NCBI RefSeq assembly: GCF_009720735.1
Contig: NZ_WNKU01000018.1
Span: 1 to 64,000, forward strand
DNA length: 64,000 bases
Direction of reading: 5' to 3'
Source of the DNA: Heliobacterium mobile
GTDB lineage: Bacteria; Bacillota; Desulfitobacteriia; Heliobacteriales; Heliobacteriaceae
Made by a program: the position numbers and the translations under genes. The notes beneath the pieces are model-generated. The model had not been told where the DNA came from. It saw only the letters and a list, made by a program, of their open reading frames with translations, and made no database searches. This document shows positions 51,958-60,662 of the stretch, one piece after another. Position 1 is the first letter of the stretch, and each line of letters starts with the position of its first letter.

Positions 51958-52295
51958 CAAAAAAGCCAGGACTTCTCATCCTGGCCTTAACTGATTTCTC
52001 AACTTTTAACTCTTCAAACCCCCGTAGGCGTCACTGCAGGCGTCAAATCATAACCATAGCCACTGTCAGACTTTATAAACCTCAGCTAAACCATGGTCGG
52101 GGCGACAGGATTCGAACCTGCGGCCTCTTGGTCCCGAACCAAGCACGCTACCAAACTGTGAGTTTATAAGGGGGGTGTACATTTATTCTAACCCGGTCAG
52201 ACCGCACCGTCAATGGTTTCTCCAGTTAAACCCACTGGCGTCATCATGGCGTCAAACCTCCCGTGGCGTCACCCGTAGGCGTCTAGTTTAGGCGT
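51958..52295. other. Attachment-site module 5, two-armed, next to integrase 2
   Basis: Hairpin 51958-51990; left repeats at 52024 and 52037; long tRNA-Pro fragment 52094-52153 including the anticodon arm; right GGCGTCA repeats at about 52236, 52247, 52264, 52274 and 52290. It closely matches module 2 in order and spacing. The 5' third of the tRNA is absent. Confidence 0.78.
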
Positions 52296-52316
52296 CACCT
52301 AACATTCGGGGTTTTT

Positions 52317-53537
52317 TCATGATGAAACCGGCTTTTCTAGAGTTTCACAAGAACTTTTTTTAGTCAAGAGAACTCCGTTCATTTGAGCGAGAGCTTTGGC
52401 CATCTCATCTACACCGATGTGATCGAGGTAGATGTCAACCGTAGTCTGGATGGTCGTATGTCCCAAGACTTCCTGTACGACCTTCATGGACTTCGTGGCA
52501 TCCAGAATAAACAGTCCGGCTGTGTGCCGTAGGCTGTGGAAAGTCGTCTTCGGTAGACCAGCTTTGTCCAACAGCTTCTCAAACATCCGGGTGAACGATG
52601 TGGGATCGAGTGGCCGACCATCATTTGAACAGAACACGAGGTCATAATTAAGGTACTTCCCACCAGCAATTTTTTTATCCTGTTCAACACTGAGTTTATG
52701 TTTATGTAAGTCTATCATTAAATCAGCTGGTATCGGTAGGGGGCGTTTACTTCGCTGGGTCTTTGGCGTCTGGAAAACCAGCTGGGTTCTATTGCCGTTA
52801 TCATCGGGCTTCTGAACACGCTGCAAGGTCTGCCGGATGTACAGTATCCGCCGTTCAAAATCGATGTCTTGCCAGCGGAGGCCCAACAGTTCCCCTCGCC
52901 GTAAGCCCAACCGTAACTCCAATAGGAAAGCAGCGTACAATCTGTGGTCCTCGATGGACTTCAAGAACTGCCGGACTTCATCCAACTTCAATGGACGGAT
53001 TTCCGGCTTTACTTTTTTCGGGAGCTTTACAGCATCGGCTGGGTTTTTCAACAGTTTGCCTTCCTTGATTGCTTGTTCGAAGGCACCGGAAATGACGTTA
53101 TGAATGTGGCGGATAGTCCTGGGAGCTAGGGATCTGCCGTTATCAGCTCTGGGTTTCAGTTTAGCGTTGTACATCAGTTGGATATCGGAAGTCTGGATTT
53201 TCTGTAGGGCTAGTGAGCCCAGTGTAGGGATGATGTGGACTCTGGTCATCGTTTCATACTGCGAATATGTCGTGGGCTTCACGTTAGGTTCGATGCATTC
53301 CGCCAACCAGTAAGTCATCCATTCTTTAACGGTCATCCTCGTAGGTTCTACAAAATTACCGGTAATGATCTGTGCCTTCGCTGCCATCATCTTGTTGTAG
53401 GCTTCTTCGTGGGACTTACCGAGATAGTTGTAGCGTTTTTTATTGCCGGTGGCGGGGTCAGTGTGGAAGAAACGGGCTTCCCATCGGCCGTCCTTTCGTT
53501 GGTATACGTTGCCTTCACCGTTGGTGCGTTTGGTCAT
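52317..53537 (-). CDS. int: Tyrosine integrase 2 (tRNA-Pro)
   Basis: 406 residues, same domains and catalytic residues as integrase 1. About 20 substitutions separate them (for example KPDDNGNRTQLVF versus KPDYKGKRTHLIF). ATG 53537 after AGGTGG. It defines a second element that begins at module 5 and extends right; its far end was not found in the window. Confidence 0.96.
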   Translation of the reverse strand: MTKRTNGEGNVYQRKDGRWEARFFHTDPATGNKKRYNYLGKSHEEAYNKMMAAKAQIITGNFVEPTRMTVKEWMTYWLAECIEPNVKPTTYSQYETMTRVHIIPTLGSLALQKIQTSDIQLMYNAKLKPRADNGRSLAPRTIRHIHNVISGAFEQAIKEGKLLKNPADAVKLPKKVKPEIRPLKLDEVRQFLKSIEDHRLYAAFLLELRLGLRRGELLGLRWQDIDFERRILYIRQTLQRVQKPDDNGNRTQLVFQTPKTQRSKRPLPIPADLMIDLHKHKLSVEQDKKIAGGKYLNYDLVFCSNDGRPLDPTSFTRMFEKLLDKAGLPKTTFHSLRHTAGLFILDATKSMKVVQEVLGHTTIQTTVDIYLDHIGVDEMAKALAQMNGVLLTKKSSCETLEKPVSS

Positions 53538-53785
53538 GATAGGTCCACCTTCCCGATGTTTAGTTGGGTCAGTGGACAGTGTTGATTGAAAAGGGAGGGG
53601 AGTCAAGTGGAAGCTTTTAATGCGAAGATTTGGCGGTGATTGCAGTGGTGTTGTCGTTGGTCTAAGGCAGTGATGTACATAAATATATTTTTTTATTATA
53701 GACCTAATTCTAAATTATGTTACAATAATATTTGTGGTATAGCTGTTAAATTTTGTTTAGCTGTGTCATGAAGGTGGTTATTTTA

Positions 53786-55444
53786 ATGGAAGACGTCGAA
53801 CAAAAAAGTCGTGAGCAATTAATTGAAGAATTAGAGTTATTGAAGCAAGAGCACAACTACTTACTGTTAAAACATCAGGCCACTTTGAAATTGAATAAAA
53901 ATAACATTACTAATACAATTCTTAATATTGTATCAGATTTGGTATTTATTAAGGATGTTAATGGAGTTTGGATTTACTGTAACCAAGCATTTTGTAATTT
54001 TATAGGGCTTGATAAAACCGATGTAATTGGCAAAACTGACTATGATTTATTTCCAAAAGATGCCGCTGAATTTTTTTGTGAACAGGACCGTTTGGTTTTA
54101 AATGAAAAAGCACCAAGAAAGAATGAAGAGTCGATAACCTATCCAGATGGAAAAAAGTTATACTTTGAAGCCATTAAGAGCCCTTTTTATGAAGAGGATG
54201 GCAAAATTTGTGGCTTAATAGGGATCGTTCGAGATATAACTCAATACAAACTAATTATTAACGAGTTAGAGGAAAGCCAAAAAAAGTTAGAGATGTTCTT
54301 CTCGCAATCAATGTATGGGTTTTTCTATATGATGTTAGATGAGCCAGTTCATTGGAATGATACAGTGGACAAAGAAGAAACTTTGGAGTATGTATTCGAT
54401 CATGAACGAGTAACAAAATTGAATGACGCAATACTCGTGCATTATCGAGCTACCCGTGAAGATTTGATAGGTATGACACCGAGGATGATTTTTTCAAGTA
54501 ACCCTGACTTGGGTAAATTATTGTGGAGACGTCTTTTGGATGAGGGTAAGCTCAAATACGAATTTTATGCAGGAACCGATATGTTTGTAGAGGCGGACTA
54601 TCGGTGCTTTTATGACAATGAAGGAAGAATCTTGGGGCACTTTGGTATTGAACGAGACGTGACAGAGCAGAAAAAAACAATAGAAGAACTTGAACAAGCC
54701 AAAGAAGCTGCTGATGCTGCTAATAAAGCGAAAAGCCAATTCCTTGCTAATATGAGCCATGAAATTCGAACTCCAATGAACGCAATTTACGGTATGGCAG
54801 AACTTTTGATGGATACACAACTCACAGAAGAACAATATGAATATGCAAAAACTATTCGTGAATCGAACGAAGCACTATTGACTATAATAAACGATATTTT
54901 GGATATCTCTAAAATAGAGTCGGGCAAATTAGTAATGGAATTTGTTGAAGTAAGTCTTGAAGAAACAATATCTTCTGTTGTTAATTTAATGGGGTTTAAA
55001 GCAATAGAAAAAGGTATTAAATTAAACACTGTTATTAACATCGACAAGCACTGTGTCTTAATGACAGACCCTCTTCGATTACGTCAGGTACTCCTTAATT
55101 TAGTCAGCAATGCGATTAAATTTACTCAAGAAGGAGAAGTTTTACTTCGTGTCTGGACAGAGCAAACTATCGACTCCGGTAAAATAGTTCGATTTGAGAT
55201 TATAGATACCGGCATAGGAATTAGATTAGAAGATCAAAAGCAGATATTTCAACCATTTACTCAAGTCGATGGATCCACATCCAGAATGTATGGAGGGACT
55301 GGTTTAGGACTATCAATTTCCAAACGGCTTGTTGAATTGATGGGCGGTACAATCGGATTACACAGCGAACTTGGGAAAGGAACGACTTTCTGGTTTACGA
55401 TTTCGTTAATTGAGCATGGTCCGTTGATATACAGCGTTGTATGA
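53786..55444 (+). CDS. PAS-domain sensor histidine kinase
   Basis: The 552-residue soluble kinase has no membrane segment. A short coiled coil (1-45) leads to a PAS domain (about 45-165, FIKDVNGVWIYCNQAFCNFIG, IGIVRDITQYK). A second PAS follows (about 180-315, ending IERDVTEQKKTI), then HisKA with the phospho-acceptor in MSHEIRTPMN (about 337). The HATPase_c domain has N box NLVSNAIKF, G1 DTGIGI and G2 GGTGLGLSI. There is no receiver domain or adjacent response regulator. ATG 53786 is spaced 9 bases from AAGGTGG. It lies right after integrase 2, as cargo. Confidence 0.9.
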   Translation: MEDVEQKSREQLIEELELLKQEHNYLLLKHQATLKLNKNNITNTILNIVSDLVFIKDVNGVWIYCNQAFCNFIGLDKTDVIGKTDYDLFPKDAAEFFCEQDRLVLNEKAPRKNEESITYPDGKKLYFEAIKSPFYEEDGKICGLIGIVRDITQYKLIINELEESQKKLEMFFSQSMYGFFYMMLDEPVHWNDTVDKEETLEYVFDHERVTKLNDAILVHYRATREDLIGMTPRMIFSSNPDLGKLLWRRLLDEGKLKYEFYAGTDMFVEADYRCFYDNEGRILGHFGIERDVTEQKKTIEELEQAKEAADAANKAKSQFLANMSHEIRTPMNAIYGMAELLMDTQLTEEQYEYAKTIRESNEALLTIINDILDISKIESGKLVMEFVEVSLEETISSVVNLMGFKAIEKGIKLNTVINIDKHCVLMTDPLRLRQVLLNLVSNAIKFTQEGEVLLRVWTEQTIDSGKIVRFEIIDTGIGIRLEDQKQIFQPFTQVDGSTSRMYGGTGLGLSISKRLVELMGGTIGLHSELGKGTTFWFTISLIEHGPLIYSVV

Positions 55445-55447
55445 TAG

Positions 55448-55490
55448 CGAGTGCGAGCAGTCCATCAAATGGACGGGCTGTTATTCATTT
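55448..55490 (+). terminator. Terminator after the histidine kinase gene
   Basis: The stem AGCAGTCC / GGACGGGCTGTT with a short AT loop is followed by ATTCATTTT. The same type recurs at 57852-57890. Confidence 0.65.
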
Positions 55491-55535
55491 TCGTCGTGAC
55501 AGAAGCGGTAAATCTCTGAAAAACGCCTTTAATTT

Positions 55536-55691
55536 TCGCCTAAAAATGACTATATCCCACCACACCCGCTGTAACGCCCCACATCCAATTAGACCCCCAA
55601 TTCCGTATGAATGATATATCCGATCGTTTTCAAAGGCACACAGGGCATTCTGTGGGGTCTGGTTTGAAGGATGGAGGAAATAATTAGGTGA
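55536..55691. repeat. MITE-like repeat, copy 3 (156 bp)
   Basis: Full copy beginning TTCGCCTAAAAATG and ending TAATTAGGTGA, with the internal GGCATTCTGTGGGG block. The gap 55445-55970 also contains a terminator-like stem (GGCCAGTGGGGAGGGGCGGTTG, 55785-55815 region) like the one after copy 1, but no gene. Confidence 0.75.
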
Positions 55692-55970
55692 AATAGGCAA
55701 TGAACAGCTAATAGCCAGGTAAATTGCCGGTTAGAATAACAGTAAACCGCCCTTCTTCACGATCTACCTGATAAGCCACGTTATTGGTAGGCCAGTGGGG
55801 AGGGGCGGTTGTTTTTTCTGTGAGAGTGTACAGGTTGATAAGGTGGGGCGGGGGAGTTAAGGACCTCCACGGAAATATTTAGTCCAGTGTTGTCATAAAA
55901 AAGTCATTTTGTGTCATCATATAAACATTCCTTATGCTTCTCCAATTCGCGTTATTGATGGAGGAAATAA

Positions 55971-56606
55971 GTGTATTACACAGATCTGATTCGTGATCTC
56001 CGACTACAGTTATGGGGAATTATTTACCCCCAATGGCGAGCTGATCTTTTTTCGGTTCGTTGGTGGTTAATAGCCAGCGTCATTGCGATTTGCTATGCGA
56101 TTTGGTGGAAATACGTGGATAAGCATAGACTATCCAACATTCTACTTTTTGGTTCCTTCATCGCAGTCTCACGGATTATCATGGATGATTTTGGAGCATC
56201 AGTTGGCGGTTTTGTGTATGCTATTCGACTTATCTCTCTTGGTCATGCATTGTTTCTCAATGATTTGACAGTGTTTCCATTAACGTTTATGTTGGTGTAC
56301 CAATACTGTTCAACATGGAAATCCTTCCTTGTATGTTCGGTTATCGCTAACGCGGTGTTATGTTTTGCTTTTCTACCGCTACTCTCTTCTCTTGAAATTC
56401 TTCAACTTTATACCTGGAGGTACTACTATACCTTCCTGATCATCCTGGGCATAGCGATTGTAATGAGAGCGATAATGTTGACAGTGTTATGGTTTGAAGA
56501 GCAGGATGGTACCCTCGAACGAACAGAACTCCCATCTACCCTTTTGGCAAAACCCGCGAGGAGACATCAGTTTTCTAAATCAGATAGTGACAAACAAAAA
56601 AGATAA
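55971..56606 (+). CDS. CBO0543-family membrane protein
   Basis: The 211-residue protein has five or six membrane helices. IWWKYVDKHRLSNILLFGSFIAVSRIIMDDFG matches the family's conserved first loop (R..E/N...G....LD..G). A charged cytosolic tail (about 180-211) ends KQKR. GTG start, GGAGG 6-8 bases upstream. Function of the family is unknown; members cluster in spore-former genomes. It flanks repeats on both sides. Confidence 0.72.
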   Translation: MYYTDLIRDLRLQLWGIIYPQWRADLFSVRWWLIASVIAICYAIWWKYVDKHRLSNILLFGSFIAVSRIIMDDFGASVGGFVYAIRLISLGHALFLNDLTVFPLTFMLVYQYCSTWKSFLVCSVIANAVLCFAFLPLLSSLEILQLYTWRYYYTFLIILGIAIVMRAIMLTVLWFEEQDGTLERTELPSTLLAKPARRHQFSKSDSDKQKR

Positions 56607-56640
56607 AGAGTTGTTTACTCAGAATCGGTTTTCACGAGTC

Positions 56641-56770
56641 AAGGAAATAATTAGGTTTAATAACGGTACCCTGTCTTATCGAATATGATAACAGTACAAT
56701 CGCTCATCTCTCACGGCCATTTCGTCTCCCGTCTCGGGAAAGGCCATGAGGGTGGGCGGTTTTTCTAGAT
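56641..56770. other. Repeat remnant and hairpin in an intergenic gap
   Basis: Bases 56641-56660 match the right end of the MITE-like repeat (GGAAATAATTAGG). At about 56725-56768 a stem (CGGCCATTTC...GGCCATGAGG, TGGGCGGTTTTTCT) ends in T residues. The rest of 56607-57001 shows no gene. Confidence 0.45.
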
Positions 56771-57001
56771 GTTAACTAACTGCTTGCCTAATAATGTTTC
56801 CGTTAACCGGAAGGGACCGAACCGAACTGGAGATCAAAAATCCGCTCTTGGATGAGCGGCCAAACTTAGGACTGATGTATCTACATAAGATTGTTTCTCA
56901 ACAGGCAGATTTATTGGAATGAGTATTTGAACATATGGTGATTAATTGATATCATGGATTCAGAATGGTGATAAATTTTAGCAAAATGGAGGATCTTCAT
57001 T

Positions 57002-57382
57002 ATGGTTAGGAAGACTTTTAGTGCTGCCGGAGCTGTTGCAGTTGGACCATACTCACATGCAGTTGAGTCTGGAGATTTGATTTTTTTATCAGGGCAAACG
57101 CCTATAGATTCGGAAACAGGGATACTTGTGGAAGGTGATATCACTAATCAAACGGAACAATGCTTTAAAAATCTATTCAATGTACTAGAGGCAGCAGGCT
57201 TAACACATGACGATGTTGAAAAAGTAAATGTGTTTTTAACCGATATGGGTAATTTTGCAGCAATGAACGCAGTATATTCAAAACACTTTTCTTCACCGTA
57301 TCCTGCTCGTACAACAATTGGAGTAGCGGCATTACCTCTAGGTGCACAAGTTGAAATCGAAATGATTGCCCGGAGAAGATAA
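57002..57382 (+). CDS. ridA: RidA-family enamine/imine deaminase
   Basis: The 126-residue protein hydrolyses reactive 2-aminoacrylate-type enamines. Conserved blocks: AVGPYSHAVESGDLIFLSGQTPID (9-32), KVNVFLTDMGNF, and PARTTIGVAALPLGAQVEIEMIA with the catalytic Arg (about 102) and Glu (about 117). Length is typical. SD GGAGG is 9 bases before the ATG. A chromosomal-type metabolic gene within the repeat-rich segment. Confidence 0.95.
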   Translation: MVRKTFSAAGAVAVGPYSHAVESGDLIFLSGQTPIDSETGILVEGDITNQTEQCFKNLFNVLEAAGLTHDDVEKVNVFLTDMGNFAAMNAVYSKHFSSPYPARTTIGVAALPLGAQVEIEMIARRR

Positions 57383-57417
57383 CCGTTTAGATGCTTTCTA
57401 TTTCTTTCCCTAGCTGA

Positions 57418-57485
57418 TCATTTTCAAAGGTACACAGGGCATTCTGTGGGGTCGGGGTTGATAGGTATGGAAATAATTAGGGAAA
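57418..57485. repeat. MITE-like repeat, right-half remnant
   Basis: It carries the GGTACACAGGGCATTCTGTG block and a degenerate GGAAATAATTAGG end, without the left half. Confidence 0.6.
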
Positions 57486-57587
57486 GGCTAGTGAAATTAA
57501 TAGCTTTTGAGGTGTTTATTGATTAAATACTCGGGTTACATCGAAAACTAGAATGGTGTCCGTCCTAGTTTAAGGAGGTTGATATAC

Positions 57588-57833
57588 ATCAATAAACCAT
57601 CATTAGACGAGTTATTGGGTCGAGTCGAAAGTAAGTACGCTATGGTTATACTCGCTGCCCTGCGAGCACGTTCACTAAATGATCCCAGCAAACCGGCGGA
57701 ACCATTGGTTCATGCGAAGAAGGAAGATAAGCCGGTAAGTATAGCTCTTAGGGAAATTGCCGAAGGATTAGTTCGTTACGAACGTGTGAACGATAAAGAG
57801 AGCGTTGAGGCTACGTTTGATCGAAAATATTAG
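57588..57833 (+). CDS. rpoZ: RNA polymerase omega-subunit-like protein, probable AUC start
   Basis: The omega family signature is clear: PSLDELLGRVESKYAMVILAALRAR, then DKPVSIALREIAEG. Omega aids RNA polymerase assembly. It is normally encoded beside gmk; here it stands alone between repeats. The only canonical start (UUG 57579) touches the SD GGAGG. AUC at 57588 is 9 nt after GGAGG and aligns with the initiator Met of known omega proteins (M-x-x-PSID). 81 residues, a little longer than Bacillus omega because of an acidic tail. It could be a second, element-borne omega. Confidence 0.75.
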   Translation: MNKPSLDELLGRVESKYAMVILAALRARSLNDPSKPAEPLVHAKKEDKPVSIALREIAEGLVRYERVNDKESVEATFDRKY

Positions 57834-57851
57834 CGTAGAAATCTATCGCTG

Positions 57852-57892
57852 TGTAAGCAGTCCGGCCAACGCCGGGCTGTTATTCATTTGTC
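57852..57892 (+). terminator. Terminator after the omega-like gene
   Basis: AGCAGTCCGGC / GCCGGGCTGTT hairpin with CAAC loop, followed by ATTCATTTG. Confidence 0.7.
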
Positions 57893-57943
57893 GAACACAA
57901 ATCGTCGGCAGCACTGCTATTTTCGTAAAAAAGCCTTAAATAA

Positions 57944-58100
57944 TCGCCTGAATACCCCCACTTCCCACATAAGGCCGCTGTAATGGCCCATGTTCGATTG
58001 GACCCATGCTGTGCTATGAATGGTATGGTAGGTCGCGTTGGAGGGCGTAGGGGGCATTCTGTAGGGACGGTTTTGATTGGAGGAGGGGAATTTTAGGCGA
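57944..58100. repeat. MITE-like repeat, copy 4 (157 bp)
   Basis: Left end TCGCCTGAATACCCCC and right end GGGGAATTTTAGGCGA are good terminal inverted repeats in this copy. The interior has diverged (GGGGGCATTCTGTAGGG). Confidence 0.75.
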
Positions 58101-58125
58101 TCATAGACTGATGATGGAGATGATT

Positions 58126-58434
58126 ATGATTCAAGTACGGGTATGGATTAGAAAACTATCTGCGTGTGCTCTAATGATTGTGTTGTTAGTGGGTATTTAT
58201 GCAACTACTGTTTCATCTTCACCAAAAGAAGCAATTAAAAAATATGTCTTTCTGAAGGGTCACTTTTTCCAAGCTATGAACTTAACTATTGAATCAACCG
58301 AGATAAACGATGACTATTATGGACATCAGTTTATTGTCCGAGGCTACCGTGAGTCGAAGAGTGAAATCATATTCTTTTATTTGAAACAAAACGTAGATGG
58401 ATGGTATGTTGTTTCTGCGGGTACTGGGCCATAA
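58126..58434 (+). CDS. Small secreted or membrane-anchored protein
   Basis: The 102-residue product has an N-terminal signal/anchor (LSACALMIVLLVGIYATTV, about 10-28). A small extracellular domain follows (FLKGHFFQAMNLTIESTEIND, then IFFYLKQNVDGWYVVSAGTGP). The end resembles DUF4878/lumazine-like small beta domains of Firmicute exported proteins. ATG 58126 follows GGAG at 6 bases. Function unknown. Confidence 0.6.
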   Translation: MIQVRVWIRKLSACALMIVLLVGIYATTVSSSPKEAIKKYVFLKGHFFQAMNLTIESTEINDDYYGHQFIVRGYRESKSEIIFFYLKQNVDGWYVVSAGTGP

Positions 58435-58574
58435 TCAGTCAATCGCATATCTTCACTGGCTTAACGATAGTTCACGTTATTGGTAGCAACGGGGAGAGGC
58501 CATGAGGGTGGGCGGTTTTTTTTGATGCCGTTGCTGCCGTAATCGGGCCAAAGTCGGTATATTTGCCGTAAAAA

Positions 58575-58731
58575 TCACCCCAAAACCCTCACTTCCCACA
58601 TAAGTCCGCTGTAATGGCCCAGATACGAATGACACCCGTAGTGGTATGAATAGTATAGTAGGTCTATTTGAGAGGCGTAGGGGGGAATGTGGAGGGGCGG
58701 ATGTGGTGGGTGGAGAAAATTATTAGGTTTA
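58575..58731. repeat. MITE-like repeat, copy 5 (157 bp)
   Basis: Starts TCACCCCAAAACCC and ends GGAGAAAATTATTAGGTTTA; the interior is the most diverged of the full-length copies. Preceded by a terminator-like GGCCATGAGGGTGGGCGG stem with a T8 tract (58498-58525). Confidence 0.7.
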
Positions 58732-58843
58732 TTATTCAACTAAAGTTTATTTATGGTAGAATATAATTGTATTCTCAATATAGCTGAGAGGTTGTTGAAT
58801 TCGTAAATATGTGTACAACTACATAATGAAAGGAATAATAACC

Positions 58844-59764
58844 TTGGGAAATAATAAAGTTAGTCGGACAGCGATATTGACGGCAATTTATAGAGCGTAT
58901 CATTCTAGATACGATAACGAAAAAGTCTTTGATGACTATATGGCTTATCAATTGTTGAGAGAGGACGAATATAAATCCTTCGTAGAACAAATGGTGAATG
59001 CTATGAAGTCTTATGATCCTAAATTTGCTGCTTCATTCCCAGATGATTTATCAATCATCTCTTTTATGATGCAATCAATGGCCGTTACTTCGTTAGTTCT
59101 TAGTCGTGCAGCATATGCGGAAGAGTATCTTGAGAAAATGATTAATCAGGGTGTGAAACAGCATGTGGTACTTGGGGCAGGAATGGATACTTTTGCATTT
59201 CGCCATCCCGAGTTACTGAAAAAGATTAAGGTTTTTGAGATTGACCATCCTGCAACACAAAAATATAAGCTTCAGCGACTTACAGAATTGAATTGGAAGA
59301 TTCCAGAGAATCTACACTTTATTCCGATAGATTTTACAAAAGAGAGTTTAGTGAAAACCCTAAAACGTTCTCCGTATTACGAACCTCATTCTTTAAGTGT
59401 CTTTAGCTGGCTAGGTGTTACCTATTATTTACCCCGCGAGACAGTTTTAGCTATTTTGCGATCTATTGCCGAAGTATCGACAAACGGCAGTTCAATTATT
59501 TTCGATTATTTTGATCTTAATGCGTTTAATCAACAGAAAGCAGCCCAACGGGTGCAAGTACTTTTAGGGTTGGCTAAACGAGAAGAAGAGCCAATGATAA
59601 CAGGTTTTAACCCCGAAACGCTTTTATTAGAACTGACTAAAATTGGGCTAAAACTTAGTGAAAATATGAATCCGATTGAAATTCAAAAACGTTACTTCGA
59701 AGAACGAAAGGATAAGTATTACGCGTGTGAGCACGCCCACTTTGCGAACGCGGTTGTACAATAA
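58844..59764 (+). CDS. Leucine-carboxyl-methyltransferase-family SAM methyltransferase
   Basis: The 306-residue protein is of the TIGR00027/LCMT type. SRTAILTAIYRAYHSRYDNEKVFDDYMA is the family N-terminus. QHVVLGAGMDTFAFR (about 107-121) is motif I, VFEIDHPATQKYK contains the SAM-binding Asp, and FSWLGVTYYLPRE is motif IV. Small-molecule O-methylation is the usual role. UUG 58844 is chosen because AAAGGA lies 9 bases upstream; ATG 58826 has no SD. An AT-rich promoter lies in 58735-58800. Confidence 0.88.
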   Translation: MGNNKVSRTAILTAIYRAYHSRYDNEKVFDDYMAYQLLREDEYKSFVEQMVNAMKSYDPKFAASFPDDLSIISFMMQSMAVTSLVLSRAAYAEEYLEKMINQGVKQHVVLGAGMDTFAFRHPELLKKIKVFEIDHPATQKYKLQRLTELNWKIPENLHFIPIDFTKESLVKTLKRSPYYEPHSLSVFSWLGVTYYLPRETVLAILRSIAEVSTNGSSIIFDYFDLNAFNQQKAAQRVQVLLGLAKREEEPMITGFNPETLLLELTKIGLKLSENMNPIEIQKRYFEERKDKYYACEHAHFANAVVQ

Positions 59765-59782
59765 CGCATCGAATTTCTGAGA

Positions 59783-59850
59783 TGACCGTTTAGAGGGCGT
59801 AGCGGGGACGTACGAGGTTGGTTTTTTTGGCCCAGGAAATTGATAGGCAA
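59783..59850. repeat. MITE-like repeat remnant
   Basis: GAGGGCGTAGCGGGGACGTA and GGAAATTGATAGGC resemble the right half of the 156-157 bp repeat. Weak match. Confidence 0.4.
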
Positions 59851-59928
59851 AATAAGTCTCTAGTTATTTGCCCTTTCATAACAGTGCATAATATCCTATT
59901 AATGCCTTCTTTTCAAATATCCATCTGC

Positions 59929-59965
59929 ATACCGGGATGTCTAGCTCCCGGTATTTTTTTGTAGA
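59929..59965. terminator. Strong terminator before the membrane-protein gene
   Basis: ATACCGGGA / TCCCGGTAT hairpin with a seven-base loop and TTTTTT. Confidence 0.85.
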
Positions 59966-60038
59966 CGTAATCAACGCTATGGGAAGCCGTGAAAGCGGTT
60001 AAAGCAAAGAGATTTTTAATTGAAAGAGGGGAACAACA

Positions 60039-60662
60039 CTGGACGAAAAGTATAATCAAATTAGAAGAAAGTTGGACCTAAAAATAACTTTACAACAAAA
60101 AATATTGCGAGTTATATTTATTTTCTTATTTGGAATAGTTTTAGGATTTTTAGCAAAGTATTTAGATAATTTCCCCATAGTCGGAGAAATTGGGACACAC
60201 CCAGGAATTTGGATGCTGATTGCAACTTTAATTGCTGTGTGGAGTCGATCTCCAATAGCTTCGGCATTGCACGTATTCGTCTTTTTTGCTTCTATGCTAA
60301 TAGCATATTATGCTTATTCCAGAGTATTGTTTGGTTTCTTCCCCAAATATTATTTTATTGCATGGGGGAGTATTGCTTTAATTTCACCGATATGTGCATA
60401 TATTGCTTGGTATGCGAAGGCGAATGGATGGATTGCTGCATTTTCTGCATCACTCCCTATATCACTATTATTGTTAGAAGGATATAGTTTCTTTTACACA
60501 TTATCTATTCCACGAGGATTTGAAGTGTTTTCTGCTGTAGGACTATTTGTAATTTTGGCGAATGAAGCAAGCCAGAGATTATATATTGTATTAATTACAG
60601 GGATACTATTTTTTGTATTTGAGAAACTAAATGTTATTTCTTTAATTTTCGGAGGACTTTAG
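60039..60662 (+). CDS. Polytopic membrane protein, probable CUG start
   Basis: The 207-residue protein has six hydrophobic helices, beginning LRVIFIFLFGIVLGFLAKY and ending VLITGILFFVFEKLNVISLI. The first canonical start (UUG 60072) has no SD. CUG at 60039 is in frame and 7 nt after AGAGGGG, giving a charged N-terminus DEKYNQIRRKLDLK that obeys the positive-inside pattern. The family was not recognised; resembles DUF6518-type proteins in layout only. AT-rich. Confidence 0.65.
   Translation: MDEKYNQIRRKLDLKITLQQKILRVIFIFLFGIVLGFLAKYLDNFPIVGEIGTHPGIWMLIATLIAVWSRSPIASALHVFVFFASMLIAYYAYSRVLFGFFPKYYFIAWGSIALISPICAYIAWYAKANGWIAAFSASLPISLLLLEGYSFFYTLSIPRGFEVFSAVGLFVILANEASQRLYIVLITGILFFVFEKLNVISLIFGGL

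Noticed and set aside
51903-52169. Open frame containing GRGDRIRTCGLLVPNQARYQ
   Set aside because: It is the other classic tRNA-derived false protein, here read through module 5; it is not a gene.
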